A DNA stretch of 64,000 nucleotides from Candidatus Pacearchaeota archaeon (GTDB lineage Archaea > Nanobdellota > Nanobdellia > Pacearchaeales > GW2011-AR1): positions 113,781 through 177,780 of the forward strand of contig JAGLGM010000002.1 of NCBI GenBank assembly GCA_023144035.1. Direction: 5' to 3'. Positions 24,930-33,805 of this stretch are shown one piece after another (the stretch's first letter is position 1; each line of letters opens with the position of its first letter). The notes beneath the pieces are model-generated. The model worked only from the letters and a program-made list of their open reading frames with translations, searched no databases and was not told the DNA's origin. The translations under genes and the position numbers were made by a program.

Positions 24930-26252
24930 TTATATTTTTTTAACAACACTCCCTTTTCCAGTATCATCAATAGTATAACCTAGTTTTTTAACTTTTGCTC
25001 TTATCTCATCTGCTTTTCTCCAATCATTCTTCTTTCTTGCATTACTTCTTTCTCTAATTAATTTTTCAACTTTTTTAGAAATTTCTAATTTTTCTTTTTT
25101 CAATAAATTTAACCCTAAAACTTCATCTATTTTTTTAATTGTTCCTAATTTTCCTTTTGCTTTTTTATCTCTTAATAATTTCCACAAAACTTGTAAAGCT
25201 CTTGGAGTGTTTAAATCGTCATTCATTGCTTCTTCAAAATCTTTTAAATATTTTTTATTTATTCCTTTATCTTTTATTTCCGAGATTATATTTTTTAATC
25301 TTTTATAAGCAGTTAATGATTTATTCATTGATTTTTTAGAAAAATCAATTGGTTTTCTATATTGAACTGAAATCACAAAATACCTTATTACTTCTCCAGG
25401 ATATTCTTTTAATACTTCTTTAATAGTTTTGAAATTTCCTAAACTTTTACTCATTTTTATTTTATCAATATTTACCATTCCATTATGCACCCAATAATTA
25501 ACAAATTTTTTCCCAAAAGCTGCTTCACTTTGTGCAATTTCATCTTCATGATGTGGAAAAATTAAATCTTGCCCTCCTCCATGAATATCTAAAGGTAAAC
25601 CTAAAATTTTTTGACTCATTGCAGAACATTCAATATGCCATCCAGGTCTTCCAGCACCCCAAGGAGATTTCCAAGAAGGTTCTTTTGACTTTGAGAATTT
25701 CCATAAGACAAAATCTTCTTTATTTCTTTTTTCATCTTTTATTTTAACCCTTAAACCAGCTTTTAGATTTTTAATATCTTGATGAGAAAGTTTTCCATAA
25801 TCTTTAAACTTAGAAATATCATAATAAACACCATCTCCCTCAATAACATAAGCATAACCTTTTTTTTCTAATTTTTTTACAAGTTCAATCATTTCTTTTA
25901 CATATTCTGTAGCTTTAGGTTGTATATCTGGTTTTTTAATCCCAAGTATTTTGTAATCTTCAAAATGTTCTTTTTCATTTTTTTTAGACAATTCTTTCAC
26001 ACTAATTTTAAGTTCATGAGCTTTGTTGATTATTTTATCTTCTATATCTGTAATATTAGAAACAAAATTTACTTTATATTTCAAAAATTTCAAATATCTT
26101 CTAAGAATATCAAATGAAATTTGTTGTCTTGCATGACCAAGATGAGGAACATCATTAACTGTTGGACCACAAACATACATTCCAACTTTTCCTTTCTTAA
26201 TTGGTTTAAATTCCTCTTTTTTTCTTGTTAAAGTATTGTAAAGTTTTAACAT
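24930..26252 (-). CDS. cysS: Cysteinyl-tRNA synthetase
   Basis: 440 residues. MYVCGPTVNDVPHLGHARQ gives a zinc-binding Cys and the HIGH motif (HLGH), GRPGWHIECSAMS and FPHHEDEIAQSEA supply zinc ligands, and KMSKSLGNF is the KMSKS loop. Charges tRNA-Cys. Reads directly into the RuBisCO gene, one base apart. The Cys-rich surface proteins of this window presumably raise cysteine demand, but that link is only a remark. Confidence 0.95.
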   Translation of the reverse strand: MLKLYNTLTRKKEEFKPIKKGKVGMYVCGPTVNDVPHLGHARQQISFDILRRYLKFLKYKVNFVSNITDIEDKIINKAHELKISVKELSKKNEKEHFEDYKILGIKKPDIQPKATEYVKEMIELVKKLEKKGYAYVIEGDGVYYDISKFKDYGKLSHQDIKNLKAGLRVKIKDEKRNKEDFVLWKFSKSKEPSWKSPWGAGRPGWHIECSAMSQKILGLPLDIHGGGQDLIFPHHEDEIAQSEAAFGKKFVNYWVHNGMVNIDKIKMSKSLGNFKTIKEVLKEYPGEVIRYFVISVQYRKPIDFSKKSMNKSLTAYKRLKNIISEIKDKGINKKYLKDFEEAMNDDLNTPRALQVLWKLLRDKKAKGKLGTIKKIDEVLGLNLLKKEKLEISKKVEKLIRERSNARKKNDWRKADEIRAKVKKLGYTIDDTGKGSVVKKI

Positions 26253-26282
26253 AATTAAATTAAGAAAGATTAATTTAAAAAC

Positions 26283-26831
26283 TTACTTTATCACAAGAAC
26301 TTTACTAAACCCAGTATAAGTTGCATCATCTTTGGTTATTTCAACTTTATAAGTTATTTCACAAAGAGGAGTTGTATCAGAGATTTGAAATTTAACAAAA
26401 AAAGCATCTTCCATTTTATCTCCTGAAGGAATGTTTTGATCACCTTGTCTACCTAAATTAATTAATTTATCTGCTTCCTCTTCTGTAAGTTGACAATTAG
26501 AAGCTACTTCAGACACAGTAACTACATAAGCAAAGTTTGCATCAATTGTATCTTTATTAAAAACAGAAAATGCAAATCCTCCTGAATCACCTTTTTTAAT
26601 AACAACTTCTCTCTCTTTAGGTATTGTAGAATATTTAGCATCTTGATTTGTAGAGAAAAGATTATCTATTTCACTTTGAATTTTAGTATCTACTCCATCA
26701 ATTGCATTTGTACTTGTAAGAAATATTTTTTGAACTAAAAAGATTCCAAGAATTAAAACACTCATTAGTAAAACTATAGTTACAATTGTACCCACACTCA
26801 TTTCCATTGCTGCTTTTTTTTGTTTTATCAT
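26283..26831 (-). CDS. Archaeal pilin-like protein (KKAAMEMSVGTIVTIV)
   Basis: 182 residues from the internal ATG at 26831, one base downstream of the previous stop. The short basic leader and KAAMEMSVGTIVTIVLLMSVLILG helix form the type of N-terminal anchor seen on many DPANN pilin-like proteins. The ectodomain is beta-rich with two Cys in its C-terminal half (SNCQLTEE, TPLCEITY). Likely a surface filament or secretion-linked component. Confidence 0.65.
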   Translation of the reverse strand: MIKQKKAAMEMSVGTIVTIVLLMSVLILGIFLVQKIFLTSTNAIDGVDTKIQSEIDNLFSTNQDAKYSTIPKEREVVIKKGDSGGFAFSVFNKDTIDANFAYVVTVSEVASNCQLTEEEADKLINLGRQGDQNIPSGDKMEDAFFVKFQISDTTPLCEITYKVEITKDDATYTGFSKVLVIK

Positions 26832-26832
26832 A

Positions 26833-27084
26833 TTAATAAGTTGGCACATTTGGAAGGCCTATTATTCCTAGTGCAATAAGTAAAGTAATTACTAAAAATA
26901 TTATACTAATACATATAGCAATGATACTCATAATTTTTCCTTTTTTAGCCATTGCACTTTTTTCCTTGTTTGTTTGTGATAAACCTACAATTCCTAACAC
27001 AAGACCTGCAATAGGAGAAACAAAAGAAAAAACTAATGCTACAATACTTAATATGTAACCTGATAAAACTTTTCCCTCTTTCAT
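26833..27084 (-). CDS. Small DUF4190-like membrane protein
   Basis: 83 residues with two transmembrane segments: GYILSIVALVFSFVSPIAGLVLGIVGLSQ and a C-terminal helix. The first matches the DUF4190 pattern (a helix, Gly-rich turn, then a Lys-rich linker). Function unknown; co-transcribed with the pilin-like gene. Confidence 0.6.
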   Translation of the reverse strand: MKEGKVLSGYILSIVALVFSFVSPIAGLVLGIVGLSQTNKEKSAMAKKGKIMSIIAICISIIFLVITLLIALGIIGLPNVPTY

Positions 27085-27171
27085 GTTTTACCTAATTGTT
27101 TTTATTTTATAAATGTTTTTGAAGTGTGATTTTTATAAGAACTATTTTTATTGTTAGAGTGTCTTAACAAG

Positions 27172-27243
27172 TGGGACGAGTGGGAATCGAACCCACAACA
27201 CCATGATCTTCAGTCATGTGCTCTCCCATTGAGCTACCGTCCC
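27172..27243 (-). tRNA. tRNA-Phe (GAA)
   Basis: A complete cloverleaf can be drawn on the minus strand: acceptor GGGACGG with CUCGUCCC, D arm GCUCAAUGGGAGAGC, anticodon stem CAUGA/UCAUG with loop CUGAAGA (anticodon GAA) and T arm GUGGGUUCGAUUCCCAC. The discriminator is A. CCA is not encoded. No intron. Confidence 0.95.
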
Positions 27244-27285
27244 AGTAAAATAAAGTATTCCTTCAGACTTTTAAATGTTTAGAAA

Positions 27286-27385
27286 TGTAAGTTGGGAATA
27301 GGCCACTATGCGAAATGTTGCCTTCATGAGCATCCCAATTTAATTGGGTGGCTGATTATAAAGGTTGTAAGTCGGGAATAGGCCA
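27286..27385 (-). repeat. Insert behind RNase P RNA, bounded by a duplicated gene 3' end
   Basis: A 21-bp direct repeat (27286-27306 and 27365-27385, one mismatch) copies the 3' terminus of RNase P RNA. The 58 bases in between include the minus-strand core GGATGCTCATGAAG...TTCGCATA, the same as behind the histone gene and in the same orientation. The distal copy pairs perfectly with the RNA's 5' end, while the proximal one has a G-U pair, which suggests that the distal copy is the original 3' end. Confidence 0.75.
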
Positions 27386-27715
27386 CCTTCTGTCATTCGT
27401 CGAGGCCTCTGTATTCAGAGGTCATCCCTTGGGATAAGGGCTTGAATCGAATGTGTTAACATTTGACTATGCGGCTTTAAGCCTTGCACCAGTTAGGATG
27501 TTCGTTTCATCAAATCCTTTGTTTCGAAGTTCCACGCATGTTTCATAACTCAACAAAGACTGTGGCGTTTCTGTAACAGAGCCTTGCTTCACAACAACAA
27601 TCCTTTCGGAAAGTAACTTTAATGTGGTGGGCGGACCTTCCACAGAACCCAGAAATCATTTTTCTATTTCTTGACAATTTAATGTCAGAGCCCCGAAGTT
27701 AACTACCCAACTTAC
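27366..27715 (-). ncRNA. rnpB: RNase P RNA, archaeal type
   Basis: On the minus strand the 5' end GUAAGUUGGG pairs with CCCGACUUAC at the 3' end (helix P1). Conserved blocks are GGAAGGUCCGCCCACC (CR-I), ACAGAAACGCC, a GAAAC...GGUGCAAGGC middle region and ACAGAAGGUGGCC (CR-V). CR-I CCACC pairs with CR-V GGUGG as P4. The RNA is the catalytic part of the ribozyme that trims tRNA 5' leaders. The 3' end could lie at 27287 if the distal repeat copy is used. Confidence 0.9.
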
Positions 27716-27765
27716 ATAAATACAGCGAAGAATGACTTTTTAAACTTTATTGTCTATGTGATTTT

Positions 27766-30414
27766 ATGGGGGTTCATTCAAAAACAAAAGAGGAGATATT
27801 GAAAGAATTTAATACTTCTAACAAAGGATTGAATCAAAAAGAAGCACAAAAAAGGCTTTTAAAACATGGAAAAAACATTTTAAAGAAGACACATAAATTA
27901 AATCCAGTAAAAATTCTATTTGAACAATTTAAGTCTTTTTTAATTTATATACTTCTTATCGCAGTTATTGTATCTTTTTTAATTGGAAATTTAATTGATG
28001 CTCTTGTTATTTTAGCAATAGTTATTCTTAATGCTTCAATTGGTTTTTTTCAACAATACAGGGCAGAAAAAGCACTTATTGGATTAAGAAGTATGTTGGT
28101 TCCTACTTCAATGGTAATAAGAGAGGGTAAACATCAAAAAATTCCTTCTTCTGAAATTGTTCCAGGGGATATTTTAATTTTTGAATCAGGAGATAAAATT
28201 AATGCAGATTGTAGAATTATTGAAGATAAAAATCTACAAACAAATGAAGCAGTTTTAACAGGAGAAAGTATGCCTGTAAATAAGTTTGATGAAAAACTCC
28301 CTCTTGAAACAATTCTTGTTGAAAGATTAAATATGCTTTATACAGGGACACAAATCACTAGAGGTTCTGCAAAAGCAGTTGTTGTTGCAACTGGAATGAA
28401 TTCTGAGTTTGGAAAAATAGCAACAGAACTTCAAGAAATAAAAATTCAGAAGACACCCATACAAAAAAGATTAGACAAATTCTCAACACAATTGGGGTTT
28501 GTTATTTTAGGATTAGTTTTGATTATAATGTTCTTAGGATTTTTAAAACACTTTGATAAGTTAGAGATGTTTATGACTTCTATTGCCTTAGCTGTAAGTG
28601 CAATTCCTGAAGGACTTCCAGCTGCTCTAGCTATTTCATTTGCAATTTCCTCTGTTTTTATGTCTAAGAAAAAAGTAATTATTCGAAAACTTCCTGCAGT
28701 AGAAAGTCTTGGAAGTGTTACTGTTATTTGTTCTGATAAAACAGGGACTTTAACTGAAGAAAAAATGTATGTTCAGGAAATTTTCACCAATGAAAAATTA
28801 TTTCTAAAAAAAGAAAATAAAATTATATTAAATAATAAACAAATAGATTTAACAAAAAACAAGGAACTATATCAATTAATTAAAACAGGTATCTTGTGTA
28901 ATGATGCTCGTTTTGAAAAACTTGAATCTGGAAGTTATTCTTTTACAGGAGATTCAACAGAAGAAGCATTAGTAAGGCTCGCATTAGATTTGAACATAAA
29001 TAAAAAGAAATTAACAGAAGAGGAGCCAAAAATAAAGGAATTTGAATTTGATTCTAATAGAAAGATGATGTCTGTTCTTAGAAGAGTTGGAAAAAATAAT
29101 GTTCTTTATTCAAAAGGAGCTCCTGAAAAGATAATCTCTAAAAGTTCTTTTGAAATTATTAATGGACAAAAAAGAAAACTTAGTGAGAAAAGAAAAGAAC
29201 AATTAATTAAAGAATCTGAAAAAATAGAAGAAAAAGCTTTTAGGGTTCTTGGATTTGCATATAGAAATTTTTCTGGAGAATCTAAAGTAGAAGAAAAAGA
29301 ATTAGTGTTTCTTGGTTTTATGGGGATGATAGATCCTCCAAGGAAAGAAGTAAAAGATGCTATTCAATTAACAAGAAGTGCTGGAATAAAAGTTAAAATA
29401 ATTACAGGAGATTCTGCTTTGACAGCAAAGGCAATTGCAATGCAGGTAGGAATTAAAGGAGAGATAATGACTGGAGTAGAATTAGAAAAAATATCTGAAG
29501 GAGAATTAGGAAAAATTATTGATAAGATTTCTATTTTTGCAAGAACAAATCCCCAACAAAAATTAAAGATAGTAAAAGCTCTCCAGGAAAATAAAGAAAC
29601 AGTTGCAGTAACTGGAGATGGGATAAATGATGTTTTAGCATTAAAGTCTGCAGATATTGGGATTGCAATGGGCCAGAGAGGAACAGAGGTTGCAAGAGAT
29701 ATCTCAGATATAATCTTAATTGATGATAATTTCGCTTCAATTGTAGAAGGGGTTAAAGAAGGGAGAAAAACATATGATAATATTAAGAAATTTACAAAGT
29801 ATCTTTTAACAGTTAACTTTAGTCAAATTCTTTTAGTTATTATTGCTCTTCTTATGATGATGCCTCTCCCATTAATTCCTCTTCAAATCTTATGGATTAA
29901 TCTAATAACAGATTCTTTTCCTGCATTGACTCTGGTTTTTGAAAAAGAAGAAAATGTAATGAAAACCAAACCACGTAAAGAAAAGAGTCTTTTAAATGGA
30001 ATTTGGAAATTTATTATAATTGGAGGTCTATTAAATTTTGTTGTGTGTTTTATAGTTTATCTTATTGGAATTAATGGTGGTTTAGTAATTGAACAAACAA
30101 GGACAATGGTTTTAACAACAGGAATCTTGTTTGAATTGTTCTTTATTTATACTTGTAGAAGCAAAAAACCACTTACAGAAATAGGAATTTTTTCAAATAA
30201 ATGGCTTAATTATGCAATTTTATTTGCTTTAGCTGCACAAGTTATATTGCTTTATACTCCTTTAGCAACAGTATTTGGAGTTGTTCCATTAACAGTACAG
30301 AATTTATTATTTATATTGCCTTTTGCAGTTTCAGGATTAGTTATTTTTGAAATTGCCAAGTTTTTTAGAAGAAAACCTAAATCAACCCAATCAACCCAAC
30401 AATTGTTAAACTAA
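27766..30414 (+). CDS. P-type cation-transporting ATPase (Ca2+-ATPase-like)
   Basis: 882 residues, full length for a P2-type pump. It has the N-terminal cation ATPase domain (about 1-70), an LTGESMPV actuator loop, AVSAIPEGLPAALAISFAIS in M4 (the PEGLP ion-site motif of Ca2+/Na+ pumps), the phosphorylation site DKTGTLTE, KGAPE in the nucleotide domain, and AVTGDGINDVLALKSADIGIAMG. Four C-terminal helices follow. Ion specificity cannot be settled by eye; Ca2+ or Mn2+ is the most likely. Confidence 0.92.
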   Translation: MGVHSKTKEEILKEFNTSNKGLNQKEAQKRLLKHGKNILKKTHKLNPVKILFEQFKSFLIYILLIAVIVSFLIGNLIDALVILAIVILNASIGFFQQYRAEKALIGLRSMLVPTSMVIREGKHQKIPSSEIVPGDILIFESGDKINADCRIIEDKNLQTNEAVLTGESMPVNKFDEKLPLETILVERLNMLYTGTQITRGSAKAVVVATGMNSEFGKIATELQEIKIQKTPIQKRLDKFSTQLGFVILGLVLIIMFLGFLKHFDKLEMFMTSIALAVSAIPEGLPAALAISFAISSVFMSKKKVIIRKLPAVESLGSVTVICSDKTGTLTEEKMYVQEIFTNEKLFLKKENKIILNNKQIDLTKNKELYQLIKTGILCNDARFEKLESGSYSFTGDSTEEALVRLALDLNINKKKLTEEEPKIKEFEFDSNRKMMSVLRRVGKNNVLYSKGAPEKIISKSSFEIINGQKRKLSEKRKEQLIKESEKIEEKAFRVLGFAYRNFSGESKVEEKELVFLGFMGMIDPPRKEVKDAIQLTRSAGIKVKIITGDSALTAKAIAMQVGIKGEIMTGVELEKISEGELGKIIDKISIFARTNPQQKLKIVKALQENKETVAVTGDGINDVLALKSADIGIAMGQRGTEVARDISDIILIDDNFASIVEGVKEGRKTYDNIKKFTKYLLTVNFSQILLVIIALLMMMPLPLIPLQILWINLITDSFPALTLVFEKEENVMKTKPRKEKSLLNGIWKFIIIGGLLNFVVCFIVYLIGINGGLVIEQTRTMVLTTGILFELFFIYTCRSKKPLTEIGIFSNKWLNYAILFALAAQVILLYTPLATVFGVVPLTVQNLLFILPFAVSGLVIFEIAKFFRRKPKSTQSTQQLLN

Positions 30415-30850
30415 CTCCTGCTCCAAACATACAGCCAGTCATTTTTCCTAAAGAAGAAGATAGTGCTTTTCTTTTACTTTCAAACTTTGTTTTTTCTTTT
30501 TGTCTTTCAGAAACATATCCTTCAAAAAATCCTCCAACTCCATCAGTTATTGTATTTCCAGCAACACCCCCAATTATTGCGCCAGGCATTCCTGCAAAAA
30601 ATCCTCCAAGAATTGCAGCAAAGACCATAACACCATTATCTACAAATCCAAAAGCTAAATCAGGATAAATATATTTTAATTCAATTTTCATAATTTTCAT
30701 AAAGATTAAATTTAAAAATCCCAGAGCCAAAAAAGCCAGCCCTATAAAAGCAGAATTAAATATAAAATATGAAACAACAGCTACAACAACAATTGAGACA
30801 CCAATTAAACTTATAAAAGCTTTAAAAAAATGATGGGTTGTTTTTTTCAT
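30377..30850 (-). CDS. Small membrane protein
   Basis: 157 residues, with two N-terminal hydrophobic helices, then Gly-rich segments (GVMVFAAILGGFFAGMPGAIIGGVAGNTITDGVGGFFEG) and a final helix. Its 3' end overlaps the ATPase 3' end by 38 bases in convergent orientation. The ITDGVGGFFEGY patch recalls some VIT/CCC1-like or holin-like proteins, but I cannot assign it. Confidence 0.6.
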   Translation of the reverse strand: MKKTTHHFFKAFISLIGVSIVVVAVVSYFIFNSAFIGLAFLALGFLNLIFMKIMKIELKYIYPDLAFGFVDNGVMVFAAILGGFFAGMPGAIIGGVAGNTITDGVGGFFEGYVSERQKEKTKFESKRKALSSSLGKMTGCMFGAGVSLTIVGLIGLI

Positions 30851-30936
30851 AATAATGATAATAAAAATATATTTAAGAAACTTTTGTTTTCAATTTCCCT
30901 CAAAACATCTTTAAACTTTATTATCCCTCTATTTTT

Positions 30937-31527
30937 ATGGTGATAAAATATTTTCTTTCAGGGTTTTTTGTAAAAATAATTGCAGGTTTTGATGATACTT
31001 TAACACGTATACCTATAGTTGCAAATCTTACAAGAACTAAAAGAGGAAGAATAGCATTTGCTGGAGGAATTTTTCTAGCAATTTGTGTTGCAATGGTTAT
31101 CTCCTTTCTTTTTGCATCAATTATAAAATCACTTCCTTACTTTAGATATATTTCAGCAACTTTAATATTTCTTTTAGCAATTTCAATTTACTTTGATGTT
31201 TTTATTCAAGAACCAAAAAAACAAGTTGAGAAAAAGTTAAAGAAAATAAAAAGAATCTCCACAAAAAGAATTTTTAAATTAATTGGGATTGGATTTTTGA
31301 CAGCATTTGCAACACTTCTTGACGATACAATAGCTTATTCATCATTATTTTTAGGAGATGTTTCTAATTTACCTTATATTGTAGGAGGTATTTTAGTTGC
31401 AACATTCTTACAATTAGGAATTATAATTTATTTTTCAAAGAAGGTTATGAAATTTAGATGGAAAAAAGAAGTTACAACAGTGGGGTTATTAATTTTAGCA
31501 GTTTTAATTTTATTTAATGTTTTATAG
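30937..31527 (+). CDS. Polytopic membrane protein, putative transporter
   Basis: 196 residues with about five or six helices arranged as two halves. Each half begins with a similar acidic motif (GFDDTLTRIP near the N-terminus and TLLDDTIAYS in the middle), which suggests an internal duplication as in LysE/CadD- or GDT1-like exporters. A Lys-rich loop separates the halves. Specific family not certain. Confidence 0.6.
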   Translation: MVIKYFLSGFFVKIIAGFDDTLTRIPIVANLTRTKRGRIAFAGGIFLAICVAMVISFLFASIIKSLPYFRYISATLIFLLAISIYFDVFIQEPKKQVEKKLKKIKRISTKRIFKLIGIGFLTAFATLLDDTIAYSSLFLGDVSNLPYIVGGILVATFLQLGIIIYFSKKVMKFRWKKEVTTVGLLILAVLILFNVL

Positions 31528-31616
31528 AAACAATTAAAAATACTTTTTTCCTCTAAAATTAATGAGGAAAGGGTTGATAATTTTAGTTTTAGTTTTAAAT
31601 AAAAGAGGTAGATTAG

Positions 31617-31811
31617 ATGAAATCAAATAAAATTAAATATGATTCAAAAAATTCATTGAACAGATTATTTCATTTATTAGGGCTTATAGGTTTAGTTTAT
31701 GGATTGTGGGTGCATGATTGGATATTTATTGTAGCAGGTGTGGTGCTTGTAGGAATTGGTCATCTTTCTCTATGCTACAAAGTTAAGAAAAAGAAACCAA
31801 AAAAGAAATAA
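31617..31811 (+). CDS. Small membrane protein, 64 residues
   Basis: Two predicted helices (LFHLLGLIGLVYGLWV and WIFIVAGVVLVGIGHLSL) separated by a tight HDW turn, with a Lys-rich C-terminus. A GAGGT-like Shine-Dalgarno (AAAGAGGTAGA) lies ten bases before the ATG, one of the few clear ones here. Co-directional with the next gene, six bases away. Function unknown. Confidence 0.6.
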   Translation: MKSNKIKYDSKNSLNRLFHLLGLIGLVYGLWVHDWIFIVAGVVLVGIGHLSLCYKVKKKKPKKK

Positions 31812-31817
31812 TAAAAA

Positions 31818-32183
31818 ATGGATTTAATAATATTGGTTTTAATACTTATTTTAGTTGCAATAGTTGTACTAGGAATATTAGCAATCTTTTTTATTAAAGC
31901 TAAAGAAGGTAAACACAAAGTAGATTATTATTCTCTTTTTATTATGGGAATTATTTGGTTAGTCGTAGGAATTCTATTGGAGAATTCGGCTTTATGGATT
32001 TTAGGAACCTTATTTTTTGCATTTGGTTTAGCAAATAAAGATAAGTGGAAAAAGAATAAAATGAATTGGAAAAAAATAACTAAAAAGCAGAAAAAGATTA
32101 TTTATATTATAATGGTAATGTTATTTTTATTAGTTGTTGCAGGAATAATAGTATTTTGGTTAACAAAAGAAGGGTTATTTTGA
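31818..32183 (+). CDS. Small membrane protein, 121 residues
   Basis: Four hydrophobic segments: an N-terminal helix, a pair (YSLFIMGIIWLVVGILL, SALWILGTLFFAFGLA) similar in layout to the preceding 64-residue protein, and a C-terminal helix after a very basic loop. The two genes may be a duplicated hairpin module. Its last nine bases overlap the convergent gene at 32175. Function unknown. Confidence 0.6.
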   Translation: MDLIILVLILILVAIVVLGILAIFFIKAKEGKHKVDYYSLFIMGIIWLVVGILLENSALWILGTLFFAFGLANKDKWKKNKMNWKKITKKQKKIIYIIMVMLFLLVVAGIIVFWLTKEGLF

Positions 32184-32459
32184 TTTATTATTTAAAATTT
32201 TTATTGATTCTTCTGCATGAAGTACATACTTTTCTAAACTCTTAATATCAAAGTTAAATTCTTCTTTTAAGATATTGGGTACTTTTGCTTTGTAAGTTTC
32301 TATTTGAATCCTAGTTTTTACTAAAAGTTTATGTGTTTCATAAAGTTTAAGTTCTCCTAAAGATATTCTTTCAACTTGTTTATTTAATTTAATAAGTTTA
32401 GCGTATATTTTAAAGGGATGTTCTTCAGAATATCCACTTATTTTATTATTTTCTTCCAT
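32175..32459 (-). CDS. Hypothetical helical protein, 94 residues
   Basis: Almost entirely helical and charged (AKLIKLNKQVERISLGELKLYETHKLLVKTRIQIETYK). No signal peptide or membrane segment. No family recognised. Confidence 0.55.
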   Translation of the reverse strand: MEENNKISGYSEEHPFKIYAKLIKLNKQVERISLGELKLYETHKLLVKTRIQIETYKAKVPNILKEEFNFDIKSLEKYVLHAEESIKILNNKSK

Positions 32460-32541
32460 AATAATTTTATTATGGTTTCTTTTTTAAGGATTATTGTGAT
32501 AAAAACAAAAATAAAAAATAAAAAAAATAAAAAAAGCAATC

Positions 32542-32832
32542 TTAGAATCTTTTTCTATTATTAAAGTCTCTTCTAGGTGGTCTTGGTCTATCTTCCATAG
32601 GTTTAGCTTCATTCACTTTCAATTCTCTTTCTTCAATTTTTTTACCATTCATTTCAGCAATTGCTTTTTGAGCATCTGCTTCTTCTTTGAAAGTCACAAA
32701 ACCGAATCCTTTTGATCTCCCAGAAAATTTGTCTGAGATAACAGTAGCTTCTTCGATTTCACCATATGGTGAGAAAAGTCCTTTCAAAGCTTCACTGTCA
32801 ATCTTAAACGGTAGGTTTCCAACGTAAATCTT
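32542..32832 (-). CDS. RRM-domain RNA-binding protein
   Basis: 96 residues from the internal ATG at 32832 (MKIYVGNLPFKI); the upstream 11 codons of the track start are not part of the fold. RNP2 is IYVGNL and RNP1 is KGFGFVTF, the canonical RNA-recognition motif. A short Arg/Pro-rich tail follows. Such single-RRM proteins are common in bacteria and eukaryotes but sparse in archaea, so gene transfer is possible. Probably a cold-shock-like RNA chaperone. Confidence 0.9.
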   Translation of the reverse strand, partial: KIYVGNLPFKIDSEALKGLFSPYGEIEEATVISDKFSGRSKGFGFVTFKEEADAQKAIAEMNGKKIEERELKVNEAKPMEDRPRPPRRDFNNRKRF

Positions 32833-32986
32833 CATCTTATATATATCCTCCTTACACTTATCCATCAGAACTAGTTAAAATCAACTAACATCAACTTATT
32901 CCTACTTCTAACTTATGAAATCAATTAAGAAGTAGCATATTTAAAGGTTTGCCTAGCGACATATGTCATGATTTAACACAGAAATT

Positions 32987-33280
32987 TTAAAAACCATTTC
33001 TTACACTTTCAAAATCTTCAGAAGATTTTATCCTTTTTTTAAATTCTTCTAAACTTTTATTTATTTCTTCTTTAGTAGCTTTTTCTAATCTTGAAGGAAT
33101 ATTTGTTGAGGCTATTTTCAATTCTCCAGAATGTTCAACCTTAAAGAAAACAGATGGTTTGAGGTTGTTGTAAAGAGTTAATTTATATTCTTTATTATTT
33201 TCTCCAGCATTTGAATATTTCTCAAGGTATTTAATTGCCAATCTTTCAAAAAATCCTCTTTTAACCCCTCCTTTAGACAT
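32987..33280 (-). CDS. Hypothetical protein, 97 residues
   Basis: Basic N-terminal helix (GFFERLAIKYLEKY), a central beta-like stretch (YKLTLYNNLKPSVFFKVE, GELKIAS) and a charged C-terminal helix. No family recognised. Confidence 0.5.
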   Translation of the reverse strand: MSKGGVKRGFFERLAIKYLEKYSNAGENNKEYKLTLYNNLKPSVFFKVEHSGELKIASTNIPSRLEKATKEEINKSLEEFKKRIKSSEDFESVRNGF

Positions 33281-33381
33281 ATAAGAAAGAACAAAGGTTT
33301 CTTTTTAAAAATTATTATGATTTAAAAGCCATTTTTTTCAACTTTCTAAATATTTATAAATGTTAAATACTAAATAACAAT

Positions 33382-33777
33382 ATGGGAAAGAAAGGTCAAA
33401 AGGGGATGTTCACAAAAGATGGGAAAAGAACAGCAAAAGAAAAGATTCTTATAACAGTTTTAATCTCTGCAATATTTCTTCTTACGTTTTTTTTTGGATA
33501 TGATCTTTACAATTCATTTGAAACAAAAGCAGAGACAGATTTTCTCAACGGCGCTGTAATTTTATTAAGTGAAGAAAAAAGTGAATTAATGATTGAAAGA
33601 GATAATCTTAGTCAAGCTTTAGATTTATTAACTCAACAAAAAGTTCAATTAGATGCTGATTATAGTGGGTTAAATTCAGAATTAGCTGAACTTAAAGAAA
33701 ACTATGCTACTTTATCTGGAGAACTTGAAACAGCTAAGGATGATTTAGAAGATTGCGAAGCATTAGTTACTCCATAG
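33382..33777 (+). CDS. Membrane-anchored coiled-coil protein
   Basis: 131 residues. A basic N-terminus, one transmembrane helix (ILITVLISAIFLLTFFFGY) and then about 80 residues of heptad-rich coiled coil (ERDNLSQALDLLTQQKVQLDADYSGLNSELAELKENY). The topology is probably N-in with the coil outside. Role unknown; could be a spacer or envelope-organising protein. Confidence 0.65.
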   Translation: MGKKGQKGMFTKDGKRTAKEKILITVLISAIFLLTFFFGYDLYNSFETKAETDFLNGAVILLSEEKSELMIERDNLSQALDLLTQQKVQLDADYSGLNSELAELKENYATLSGELETAKDDLEDCEALVTP

Positions 33778-33805
33778 ATTCTTTTTTAGACTTTTTAATT
33801 AAGTT

